Shown: piece by piece, positions 24,615 through 32,925 of the stretch
Numbering within the stretch: the first letter of the stretch is position 1
Layout of the letters: each line of letters opens with the position of its first letter
Assembly (NCBI RefSeq): GCF_028554725.1
Contig: NC_071668.1
Span: forward strand, 55,471,732 to 55,535,731
Direction: 5' to 3'
DNA: 64,000 bases
Source: Zeugodacus cucurbitae
Taxonomy: Eukaryota; Arthropoda; Insecta; Diptera; Tephritidae
The notes under the pieces: model-generated
Told to the model about the DNA's origin: nothing
The model's database searches: none
What the model saw: only the letters and a program-made list of their open reading frames with translations
Translations under genes and position numbers: made by a program

Positions 24615-26022
24615 ACTTCTGTGGAGGTTCACCTGAAGTACCGCCAGCTCCTGGTTCATTAACCTCAGAATGCTGAGCAGGTGACCCCTCCACCTCTTGC
24701 AAGACTTGTGAAGTCGCCATTATCTCTTCAATTCCAAGATCTTTCTCGACTTCACCTTTCTCCAGCGTGTTTTCATTGCCGTCCGCTGGGTGGCGCTTTT
24801 TGAGGCGGAGGAACACGCTTCCAACTCCCCACGCCATTTTCCCGAATCTGGCATATAAAATATCGTCAGCCGCCTTATTAATTTGGAGTATGTAGCTCTG
24901 GCCTCCTTCTGAGTTTGCAGTTTTAACCACGCTCAGTACTCTCCAATCACTGGTCGGCACGTCCGGATTTTGTCGCTGTAGCAGCCGAAGTGCATGTTCC
25001 GGTTTTACTACGCGAGGTATCACAACCTTCGCCTTGGGAACCGTCGGAATGCTGCTTCTATCCACAACCTCTAGTTTCGCATCCTTCCACAGGTTTGGAA
25101 GCGTTCTCACCGCTTTCTTCACCCATGTCAACGACGGGTCGTCCTTGCATTTAAGGATTTTGACGCCTCCAAGCCACCCCGCTCCATCAAACGTTGGCAT
25201 TGGTTCGCTTGGATCGGCGTCCATCCTCGAGAAGAGCGCTTCTAGTAGCTTCATTTCGACAACTTTCCACCGCTCCTGCGTCATCTGTCCCAGCGGGTTA
25301 CTGCGGTCAATGAGAGCCACGATCAAGTGTCGCTTTGCCACCTCATTAGCTGCCGCCGCTGCTCTGGACGTTGTCGGCTTGACGTCCGCGTGCTTGACTT
25401 TTGGCTTCTCAGCCTCGTCCTTCGTCTTCATTTTCTTAGTTGGCGCTTTCGGTTCGCTCTCTGTCGACCGTTGCCTCTTTTCAGCAATATGCTCCTCGAT
25501 TCGGTTAGCAAATGCTGAGTTCAAGGAATGACACCAACTGCGTGAGGCAAAATGCGCTCGGCCGCTTTTCACCTCCTCTCTGGCCCAAGCCAACCGCTTC
25601 GTCTCCTCTTCGCTTAGGTTGGTCTTGCCTTCGAGTCGGTTACAAATGCCGACCGCCGCCTTGTATCGCGATTTGGCTTTCAACCCCTCCTTGCTGGGCT
25701 TCTTCCGGGGCCCTCTCTTGTTGCCAGAGTTGGCGCCCACGGTCGAATGCTGCGGAGAGCGAAGAAGGTATTCTTCTTTATCAGTGTTTATGCTCACAGC
25801 ACTTTCTGGGTCCGAATCTCCAGGAATTGCGGCACCCGCGCGTTGCAGAGCTGACCTGGCAGTAGCAGTAAAACCACCGCAACCTGCTCCCGTTGCAGTG
25901 GAGGTGTGGCCGCTGGCGACACAGCTTGAAAAATCGCTGTGCCCGCCGGTGGTAGCAGCCTCGTCTCCCACCGACGTTTGGGCTGATATCCCAGCCCGCT
26001 GTTCTTCGTCTTTGGCGTCCAT
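24613..26022 (-). CDS. LINE ORF1 (gag-like) protein, open over 469 codons
   Basis: This is the uninterrupted first ORF of the LOA-type LINE. The N-terminal ~230 residues are low-complexity, Ser/Thr/Ala/Glu/Lys-rich, with basic stretches such as 'KRGPRKKPSKEGLKAKSR'. The C-terminal part (about 230-420) is a compact region containing 'LRLLQRQNPDVPTSDWRVL' and 'SYILQINKAADDILYARFG', which I recognise as the type annotated DUF4780 in fly retrotransposon ORF1 proteins. No CCHC knuckle was seen. In the family such proteins bind element RNA; here ORF2 is broken, so any protein could act only in trans. The start is the first ATG after a ~300-base leader. Not a host gene. Confidence 0.8.
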   Translation of the reverse strand: MDAKDEEQRAGISAQTSVGDEAATTGGHSDFSSCVASGHTSTATGAGCGGFTATARSALQRAGAAIPGDSDPESAVSINTDKEEYLLRSPQHSTVGANSGNKRGPRKKPSKEGLKAKSRYKAAVGICNRLEGKTNLSEEETKRLAWAREEVKSGRAHFASRSWCHSLNSAFANRIEEHIAEKRQRSTESEPKAPTKKMKTKDEAEKPKVKHADVKPTTSRAAAAANEVAKRHLIVALIDRSNPLGQMTQERWKVVEMKLLEALFSRMDADPSEPMPTFDGAGWLGGVKILKCKDDPSLTWVKKAVRTLPNLWKDAKLEVVDRSSIPTVPKAKVVIPRVVKPEHALRLLQRQNPDVPTSDWRVLSVVKTANSEGGQSYILQINKAADDILYARFGKMAWGVGSVFLRLKKRHPADGNENTLEKGEVEKDLGIEEIMATSQVLQEVEGSPAQHSEVNEPGAGGTSGEPPQK

Positions 26023-26324
26023 AGTGAGTTTTAAAATTCGGGGTTCTCTACCCCTAGCGTTTTATACCTACCGCCAGGTACCTCACTGGCAATGGCTGAT
26101 GTGCTCACGCCTCCAACACATTATGAGGATGTATTAGAGATAGCATTCCAACATATGATGATGGATGGGGGAGTACATCAGCCTTAGCTAGATGGCGTCT
26201 GCCTGCACTGCCGTGGCTTAGGTTGTCATATACAGCTTGAGACCCCAGCAGTGTAAGCAGCGCCACCCATTGCCCAGTCGACACCCGCGCGGAGGATATA
26301 GCCAAGAGGAATTTTTGTCGACCT

Positions 26325-26438
26325 CATCCTAAACGATGACTACTACTCAGGGAACGTGAGAGGGCACTCCATTCTGGTATCGGAACTGGTCTATGCGTGG
26401 CCTGCGGGTCTGTCAGACCAAGCTAACCTAACCTAACC
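26325..26438 (+). mobile_element. 3' tail of the same LINE in opposite orientation
   Basis: 'gatgactactactcaggga', 'gcactccattctggtatcg' and 'ctggtctatgcgtggcctg' match the tail of the copy at 46,970-47,088 almost exactly, ending in the same (cctaac)n run. Its orientation is opposite to ORF1 and the endonuclease next door. It is the un-inverted 3' end of the twin-primed insertion. Confidence 0.9.
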
Positions 26439-26450
26439 TTTTGTTTGGTG

Positions 26451-26725
26451 CCCTTTTGAAGGTGGAAGTTCGAAAACAACATTTTCGGCATATTTTACTG
26501 TTTTACTATCAAGAGAGTAGAAATGCAGTTCAGCCAAAGCGAAAATTATGTGTTGAGAACAAATAGGGTGTATTGACCGAACACCAATGCCATAATTGGT
26601 TCACAAAATTTCGTTTCGTCAATTTCGATCTTGAGGATGCACAACTTCCTCGAAAGCCTCTTGAAGCAGATGCAAATCTTCGAATAAAAACTCAAGAGAT
26701 TACTGAAAAATAAATTTTTCTAACG
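26451..26725 (+). mobile_element. mariner transposase N-terminal relic
   Basis: One plus-strand frame with a single internal stop gives 'VEVRKQHFRHILLFYYQE', then 'GVLTEHQCHNWFTKFRFV' and 'FDLEDAQLPRKPLEAD', ending in a stop. This matches the helix-turn-helix region of mariner transposases (pattern: FRH.LL..F, then T...C..WF.KFR.G.F..ED..R.GRP.E.D). The catalytic DDD domain is absent. The LINE at 23,270-26,450 inserted just upstream of this coding part, so the element's 5' end should lie to the left of 23,270. Confidence 0.75.
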
Positions 26726-26779
26726 CGATCGTTGGAGGATGGAGTCATATGTAGATGTTCACATAAGTGAGGAAAGTTT

Positions 26780-27345
26780 CTGACCGTCATTCACTTGGGA
26801 GTGGCCTGGAACGATTATTTGCATGTAGCTGAAGCAACACACGACTTCCGGTCTTAGACCAAGTATCCCCTGGTTAGCCAACAGACATCCGTTTGGAGGC
26901 GAGCTAAAGTGAGAAGATGAAACCCGCTTATGCGGTTGTACGTAGGGTTAGGGATCCACCACATAAAAAAATTCCCCAATGAAAACGAAACAACAGCCTC
27001 GGATGAGAGACTCCAATTTTGATGACGACCACTGCAAACGTATTAAGGACTACGATTTAAGTGCATGCACCTGGAATGGCCGGACCCTTAATTGGAAAGC
27101 TGACTCTGCCCAGGTTGGCATCACCGCAACCTAAGAAATGCGATGGACGGGACAAGGATAGAAGAAGGTGGGTCCTTGTGACATCTACTACAGCGGCCAT
27201 ATAAATTTGTGGTGGGAGAGAGACTACGTCGGCGAGTCATGGAATTCACTCCGGTGGATGAACGTCTAGCGTCCGCTTAATTGCGCCCACGCCCCGACGG
27301 AAGATAAGGACGATGTAATCAAAGATACCTTCTATGAGCAACTAG
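26780..27345 (+). mobile_element. RTE-clade LINE 5' fragment (leader and endonuclease start)
   Basis: The leader contains 'tacgatttaagtgcatgcac', which leads into 'CTWNGRTLNWKADSAQ', 'EMRWTGQGQ' (through a stop and a small deletion), 'GPCDIYYSGHI' and finally 'CAHAPTEDKDDVIKDTFYEQL'. These are the successive N-terminal endonuclease motifs of insect RTE elements. The frame changes several times and internal pieces are missing. It is the 5' counterpart of the 3' half at 16,770-18,332, from a different copy. Confidence 0.8.
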
Positions 27346-29537
27346 CCTCCTATTATTCGGATTATTACTTGCTCCGATTTCTGAAAATTCAAGATCAACA
27401 TTTTTATGAGCGTGGAATTTCACGACTATGATTCTATAATAATATAACATAGATTTCTTTACATGCATCACACATTTTGAAGAGATTCTTTTAACGTCTC
27501 ACAGAATTGGTCAGCGTCCGCCTGTTTTTCGCAAACTTTTATACAAGGCTTGACCAGTTTTTTCTTCTATTTGTATTATACAAGTGGATTTGTTTCATAA
27601 AAAGAGGCCTACAGATTGTAGATTCTAACTTTTAGATTCAGTGACTATAAATTTTCATACTTTGTCCGGACGGAGATATGGCCTCTTCTTGTATCAGTAA
27701 TCCGAAACTATTCAAGCAATGACTTTTGTTACAATAACTTCATAGAATGAGATAGTGAGATCGATCATAAAATGAAACCAATTATATAGACTAAAAAATA
27801 TTAGACCATTGACCCTTCTATATATATGTATATACATATACTGATTTATATTGTAATCGTATCAGAATAACAAAACCTTCCGAAAAGCTAAAACATCCGA
27901 TGTTTTGTCCTTGTAAATTAATTTTTAAACTTTTACTGATTTATGCGCCAAATTTACGTCAGCAAATTTCACTTCTACTATTTTTAGTGTGAATGTAATA
28001 AAGTAACGCATTATAATCTTATTAAAAAATATGACAAACGCTATTAAACATTTTTGAAATATGTAATATACAAACAACAAAAAGTATCTAGTCATCAAGC
28101 ACGACGACGAGGCTAAAAGGGTTCAATAATCTTCGGCGATGGAAAATACCCAAAGTAAATAATTGACCACCCGGACACTAAATACGCACTTAAGGAACTG
28201 TTTGTATGTAAATATCATGTAAGATCTACACACATACATATATGAAAAGGTGATAATGGGCCGGCCAGCGCAATTAACCCTTCAAAGAATTGTGCTATAT
28301 TTGACAGCGTGAACACTGCGTGTCCATAAGACAACAAAACAGTCGAGATAATGTTTACGTGTATTTGTTGTGCAAATAGTTACACTATCTCTCCACCAGC
28401 TTCAAGTAGAATACACGCAGAGTACTTGAGGGCCCAGCTGCGAGAGAAGATGCTAATCTGCCGAAAAATCAACACTTGTGAATAGCTTAATCAGCACAAC
28501 TCTATAGTTTGGGAATCGTAAAAAAATTCGCATGTTGCTTGCGTGCGAGCTCACCCACTCGTGTACAAATAACATACATATGTATGTAAATATTTCATTA
28601 TTTATTCGTCAGTGTATACGCACTGATAACAAAAATACTTTTAATAAAGTGCGTAAGTGTGCCAATGGGAAATTGCGCAAATAATTGTCACTCCACATTT
28701 AATGATTGTGAAAATTTGATTGGCAACCAGAATTAAGTTTTTTTTTTTCATTAGCGAAGGTGAAACCCCTATGATAAATATCTTTTGTGTTGATAGATTT
28801 CGTAATGTTAAAAATATTGATGGTGATGAGTTCGCACCATAACGGTGTGATTATTTCATCTTTCATGACCCAAACTCATCTTACTCGGAAATGGCAGTAT
28901 TGCAGATAGTACGTGGGCAACCTTCCCGAACCTGCAAGGGTGTAATATCTTCTATGTTGTTGTAGTTTTTGTAACGATAAATAATTTTGAGGAATGCCGC
29001 CGATTTGACAGTCCTTGGGCGGATAAAAATCAGGGTCCCTTCCTGTTTCTTCTTCTAGGTGCATAAATTCTTTGAATCTTCTATGTCATCTGCTAGATTT
29101 GCTTACTTGCTAGTGCTTCATCACTGGATAAATTTGGATTTTTAGTTTCGCTTACAATCTTTCGTCTATACAACTACATAATATCCGTTGAATTTAAAAG
29201 AAATATAACACAAACCATTAAGGCAACTCAAAGTTAATTTCAAAAGCCGCTAATAAAATACCAGTAATTAAATATTGGTTACATTTAAAATTGTAAATAT
29301 TCAATTTATTCTTTGTTTTCACAATTAACATAATACTTGTATTTACCTGCAACGCTCATTAGTGTCTAACTTAAATTCTCTTTAACTGAGTTTTTCTCAC
29401 TTAATATTAATTATACTTTAACTAAATGTTTTTGCAAATTTGAAAACAAGCTTAAAGTAATCTATATAATATCAAAAGATATTAAATCTATACTTACTTA
29501 CGAAAATATAAAAAATATATTATCAGATTCTTTTTGC
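27346..29537. other. Intergenic, no gene seen
   Basis: Low-complexity AT-rich DNA with a few less AT-rich bases around 28,250-28,560. A 62-codon minus ORF at 28,876-29,064 has no recognisable domain. Downstream of the gene on the minus strand, an AATAAA occurs at 29,305-29,310 (as tttatt on plus) and may be its poly(A) signal. Confidence 0.5.
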
Positions 29538-30362
29538 TTAGTTTTCCGAACGTGTGTTGGTATTTTGCAATAAACTCCGTCTTTTCTTCATCTGCTTGGA
29601 AGACTCGAGTGAACGTCTTTTTCTATGTTTTATACGCTCCTCTAATTGAAATTGCAAAACATCTGGCTTTGTATGCAGCGAGAATTGTATTTCTGGCATA
29701 TTATACGATGCGAGTAGAAAATTTATGCGTACACGATCCTCCGCTATTTGTTGTAATAATGCCTTAGTCTCATCTGATGCAAGGAACTCGGCGCAAGCAT
29801 CAGTTGAATCTTTAACACTTTTACTCGTCTGCGGTTTATTGTTAAGAATTTTCGGTGCGATCTTCTGCAATTTTGGCGACTTATTCTGTTGGACACCGTC
29901 GTTATTTGAGTTTGTTTTGTTTTTGACTTTCGATGACCGCTTTTCTTCATCATCATCCAGTGATATAGTTTCAAATTCTATTTCAGGGCTTGCACATAGA
30001 GGATGATGCATACTTTTGCGACGACTGCGTTTACTTTGTTGTTGCAGCGCAGCGTTTGATGTACCAGCTGCAACTGTGCTACTGGCATCATTATTTGTAG
30101 TCGGACTGTTTTGTACAGCTGCAACCACTGGATGTTCGGTGGTATTTAAAGATGAAACACTCGAAATCTTTAACGGCGGAGGAGACTTGCTGGTAGAAGG
30201 CACGTCTTCCGGTGGCAAAACTTTACATTCTGTAATATGTGTAGCTGCAGCAGAGGAAAGCACGCTTCTAGTTGACGTGATTGGTACGGAATTCACTTCA
30301 TTAACACCTTCAAGTTTTTCCGATTCTTCCTCAGAATCAGAAATCTCTATCACTTTCGACAT
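29538..30362 (-). CDS. Unrecognised acidic/basic protein with SUMO-interacting-like N-terminus (274 aa)
   Basis: Single-exon ORF, 274 residues, with a clear ATG and no competing upstream Met. The N-terminus 'MSKVIEISDSEEESEKL' has the form of a SUMO-interacting motif: a short hydrophobic core (VIEI) followed by acidic and serine residues. The middle (about 30-175) is low-complexity Ser/Thr/Ala/Asn-rich with a basic patch 'KRSRRKS' near 110. Residues ~185-250 look helical ('CAEFLASDETKALLQQIA', 'VRINFLLASYNMPEIQF'), and the tail carries two basic clusters ('KHRKRRS', 'MKKRRS') that could be nuclear localisation signals. I do not recognise the family; a small chromatin or DNA-repair-associated nuclear protein is one guess. 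It lies on the same strand as G6P, about 1.0 kb downstream of it. Codon use and length argue for a real gene. Confidence 0.75.
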   Translation of the reverse strand: MSKVIEISDSEEESEKLEGVNEVNSVPITSTRSVLSSAAATHITECKVLPPEDVPSTSKSPPPLKISSVSSLNTTEHPVVAAVQNSPTTNNDASSTVAAGTSNAALQQQSKRSRRKSMHHPLCASPEIEFETISLDDDEEKRSSKVKNKTNSNNDGVQQNKSPKLQKIAPKILNNKPQTSKSVKDSTDACAEFLASDETKALLQQIAEDRVRINFLLASYNMPEIQFSLHTKPDVLQFQLEERIKHRKRRSLESSKQMKKRRSLLQNTNTRSEN

Positions 30363-30560
30363 AATAATTCAATATATTTAACTTAATTAAAATTTATTTA
30401 ATTTATTTTCATGAACGCCACTTTTTGTTTATCAAATATTTTACAAAGCGTAATCTACAACAACTGACAATCAGCTGTTAGCCAAGGCGCAAACCAGAAA
30501 AAATATCCCAGCTGGGATATTCAGTACAAACATATTGCCAGACTTATACAAAATTTTTTT
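30363..30560 (-). promoter_or_regulatory. Probable promoter region of the 274-aa gene
   Basis: Upstream of the ATG lie two E-box cores CAGCTG, at 30,472-30,477 within 'atcagctgtta' (similar to the fly core-promoter motif known as Ohler motif 5) and at 30,509-30,514 in the centre of a perfect 20-bp palindrome. No TATA box was seen. The transcription start is inferred, not shown. Confidence 0.35.
30502..30521. repeat. Perfect 20-bp palindrome centred on an E-box
   Basis: 'aatatcccagctgggatatt' equals its own reverse complement. It lies about 140-160 bp upstream of the 274-aa ORF. Confidence 0.9.
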
Positions 30561-31250
30561 GGTGAACATAATTTGTAATCACAAAAATGTTAAAAAATGT
30601 AGAATATTAAAGCAATTGAAAATCATTGATGTCGCACAATATTAATAAAAGATCGAATATAAAAAAAATTTTAAATTTTAATAATTCTTTATTGTTAATT
30701 TTTTGTTAAATTATATAATAAATTGGAACTACTAAACTATAATTATGTCAAAAATAATAAACTTATATAACATTATTAACAAATAATTAATTCTTAAAAA
30801 ATTTTGTGAATGTGCTGACTGAATCCCCTAAACATTTGACTCAGACAGTATTTAAATAAATTTTAGTCCTATTGTGAAATAGTGTGGCAACTCCAGCAGT
30901 ATTGCTTCAAAATTGACTTCCGTATTTTGAAAATAATTCTTTTACACAATTAAATTGTTTCATTTGAATTTTTTAATATTGTAGGGGTACATAGTAGAGG
31001 TAAGTTGAAAGCTGAAGAGTAATGTCCGATGATTGATTCACTAGGACATGGCAAATATAGACACCATTATATACAGAAAAGTAGTAAAAATGTAAATGTG
31101 TAATTTAAAAACAAATTTAATAATGTAATTCTGTGGTTGAATAGCTTATTATTCTACAATTTATTGCTGTTCTTGATTATATTATCAATACATATACATA
31201 TGTATGTCCTTTGTTTGAATGTATTCTACTATTGCGGCTAAGACAATGTA
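30561..31250. other. Intergenic between G6P 3' end and the 274-aa gene
   Basis: AT-rich, no ORF of note. Confidence 0.6.
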
Positions 31251-31360
31251 TTTATTTTTCCTACATAATTTATTATTATTATTATTATTGTAAGCTATAT
31301 TTCTAGGACAATTATTACGCTTCTTTACAAAATAATAATTTTACATAATACCGCTTTATT
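31251..31360 (-). terminator. Poly(A) signal candidates of G6P
   Basis: AATAAA hexamers on the minus strand are at 31,355-31,360 (three bases past the stop codon), 31,269-31,274 and 31,251-31,256. The two farther ones leave a more usual 3' UTR of about 90-130 bases. Confidence 0.4.
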
Positions 31361-31362
31361 GT

Positions 31363-32640
31363 TTATGTTGTGAACTTTGGCAAAATTGTCAAAAGCGTAA
31401 AGGAATGCATAGCATTCCGTACAAATTCATAGGCCACAAATGCGACGCGTCCGTAACTCTTCGGCGTTTCCAGACGCGCGTAGTAGTTTAGCATTTCCAG
31501 TACGAATAGCAGTGGAAGACGTTTGACTAGTACGATTTTGCTTTCGAAACTGTAAAGATGTGTTATAATTATAGGTAAATTGTTTGTAATTTCCAAATAT
31601 TACTTTTTACCTTTTATAGAGTGGCAATGAGAGCACTACACCTGTTAGATATCCAAAATCGCGTGCCAGCACGAAAATCGAACTATCCTCATGGCGCATT
31701 TGTGTTGGGTCCATACACCACTTGAAAGCCTGCAACACACAGAGTTAGATATAAACGAGAGTGCTTCTGGTATTCAATAATGTCCACACATACCATGCGC
31801 ACCGACCAATGCGGATCCATATCAATACGCAGCATGCCAAAATAAATTATCACAGGGGAAATACTAAGGCAGCAAAGTATCAGGACTGCCTTAAAGCGAC
31901 AAAGTGAATATAAACTTTTGGCGTATTTCTGGAATGTGCGTAGTGTCAATAACGCCAAAAAGCATGACAATAGGCATTGATGTGGAAATTGTGCAGCCAA
32001 ATAAATGCGACTTATAGACATGCCTGCGCCGGCTAGTATAACCCCGAGCATACAAAATGCGCGCAGATGTCGCTTAGGCAACTGCAGACGCTGCCAACAA
32101 GCGGGCAGTATCGTTAAAGCTAACAAATAAACGGTTGTGCTGATTGACACCAAATGGCTCGAAGGAAACGCGGCTGTTGTTTCACAAGTGCCTTGATGTT
32201 GCTGCAGTGTCGTGTTAACATTATATTCACGCAGCCACCAGTATGGACGATTCGCCGGCACGGACCTAGCAATAAGTGAAGTAAGTATAGCTTATGTAAA
32301 GTGCGAAATGCTTTAATTAACAGTAAATACCATTTGATTAGTGAGGATAAAGCATTCATCACACCTAGCGCGCTTACAAGCAGCACCATAAGCTGCTGGC
32401 TGAACACTCCTATTAACGGCACATAGATATCCAGTAGTTTTGCTGGCGTCAAATGCTCGCTGAGTAGCAGCAGTGCCGGGGCTACAGGCGCAAAGCTGTA
32501 AGAAAGTAGGTAAGTGTGGTTATATAAGGTTTACACTTTCTTATTGGATTATTGACTTACAATTTTTGCACCCATTGTATGATGTACAACTCCTCATGGT
32601 AGAGTGTTGATAATGGACTTTCTAATATTGATTCCAGCAT
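31363..32640 (-). CDS. G6P: Glucose-6-phosphatase catalytic subunit, five exons, 340 aa
   Basis: Spliced model (minus): exons 32,640-32,561, 32,495-32,331, 32,265-31,794, 31,729-31,611 and 31,549-31,363. All junctions are GT..AG and phases agree, giving 340 residues (family ~350). The family hydrolyses glucose 6-phosphate in the ER lumen as the last step of glucose release. Landmarks: K81-x6-R88-P89 with 'NRPYWWLRE', a glycosylation site near N99, 'CETTAAFPSSH' with H119 (same number as human), and 'SISRIYLAAQFPHQ' with R168. Several hydrophobic stretches fit the multi-span topology. Oddities: the phosphatase motif PSGH reads PSSH, and the residue aligned with the human phosphate-accepting His176 is Gln174 (codon CAA). 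There is no C-terminal KKxx ER signal; the tail is 'LPKFTT'. Family assignment is firm; activity is uncertain. Confidence 0.9.
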
Positions 32641-32925
32641 ATTATTTAAGGTAAAATTAAGTAAATTTGTGCAGTGAAATTAGCATTATTTATTTGCTCG
32701 ACTTGCTTGTCAAAAACTGTGTACGTTTTGCCTTGACATTTTGTGGACATGCGCATTAATTATTTGAAAACAACCTCATGCACTGTTATCTCGGAGAGAG
32801 TTCTTCGTAAATGGGACGAATTTGAGTTTTTATTCGGTTTATGCTTATTAACCCCGCTATATAATCAAAATAATTTACGAAAATGATTTAAGTCGTTACA
32901 ACAACAACACTTAAAAGATAACAGG
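32641..32925. other. G6P upstream region
   Basis: AT-rich 5' flank of G6P on the minus strand. It may hold its promoter; no clear TATA or initiator was recognised. The right edge is the target site of the LINE copy that follows. Confidence 0.4.

Larger units (their letters stand above)
23270..26450. mobile_element. LOA-type LINE with 5' inversion (twin priming), target-site duplications included
   Basis: The insertion is bounded by 12-bp direct repeats 'ttttgtttgatg' (23,270-23,281) and 'ttttgtttggtg' (26,439-26,450), 11 of 12 identical. Most of the element (23,282 to ~26,324) reads on the minus strand: 5' UTR, gag-like ORF1, endonuclease, and the C-terminal Cys/His region. The last ~114 bp of the element (26,325-26,438, ending in (cctaac)n) read on the plus strand. 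Compared with the uninverted relative at 45,425-47,088, the minus segment stops at 'gcgcagacatc' and the plus segment starts at 'catcctaaacgatgac', so the two pieces abut in element coordinates. This is the arrangement made by twin-primed reverse transcription. RT and RNase H are deleted from the inverted part. Confidence 0.9.

Noticed and set aside
24613..26022. The 469-codon ORF as a host gene
   Set aside because: It precedes a LINE endonuclease in the right order and orientation, inside an insertion bounded by target-site duplications; its C-terminal domain is the fly retrotransposon ORF1 type.
25034..26137. Plus-strand ORFs of 165, 117 and 172 codons
   Set aside because: They are antisense shadows of the LINE ORF1; no domain.
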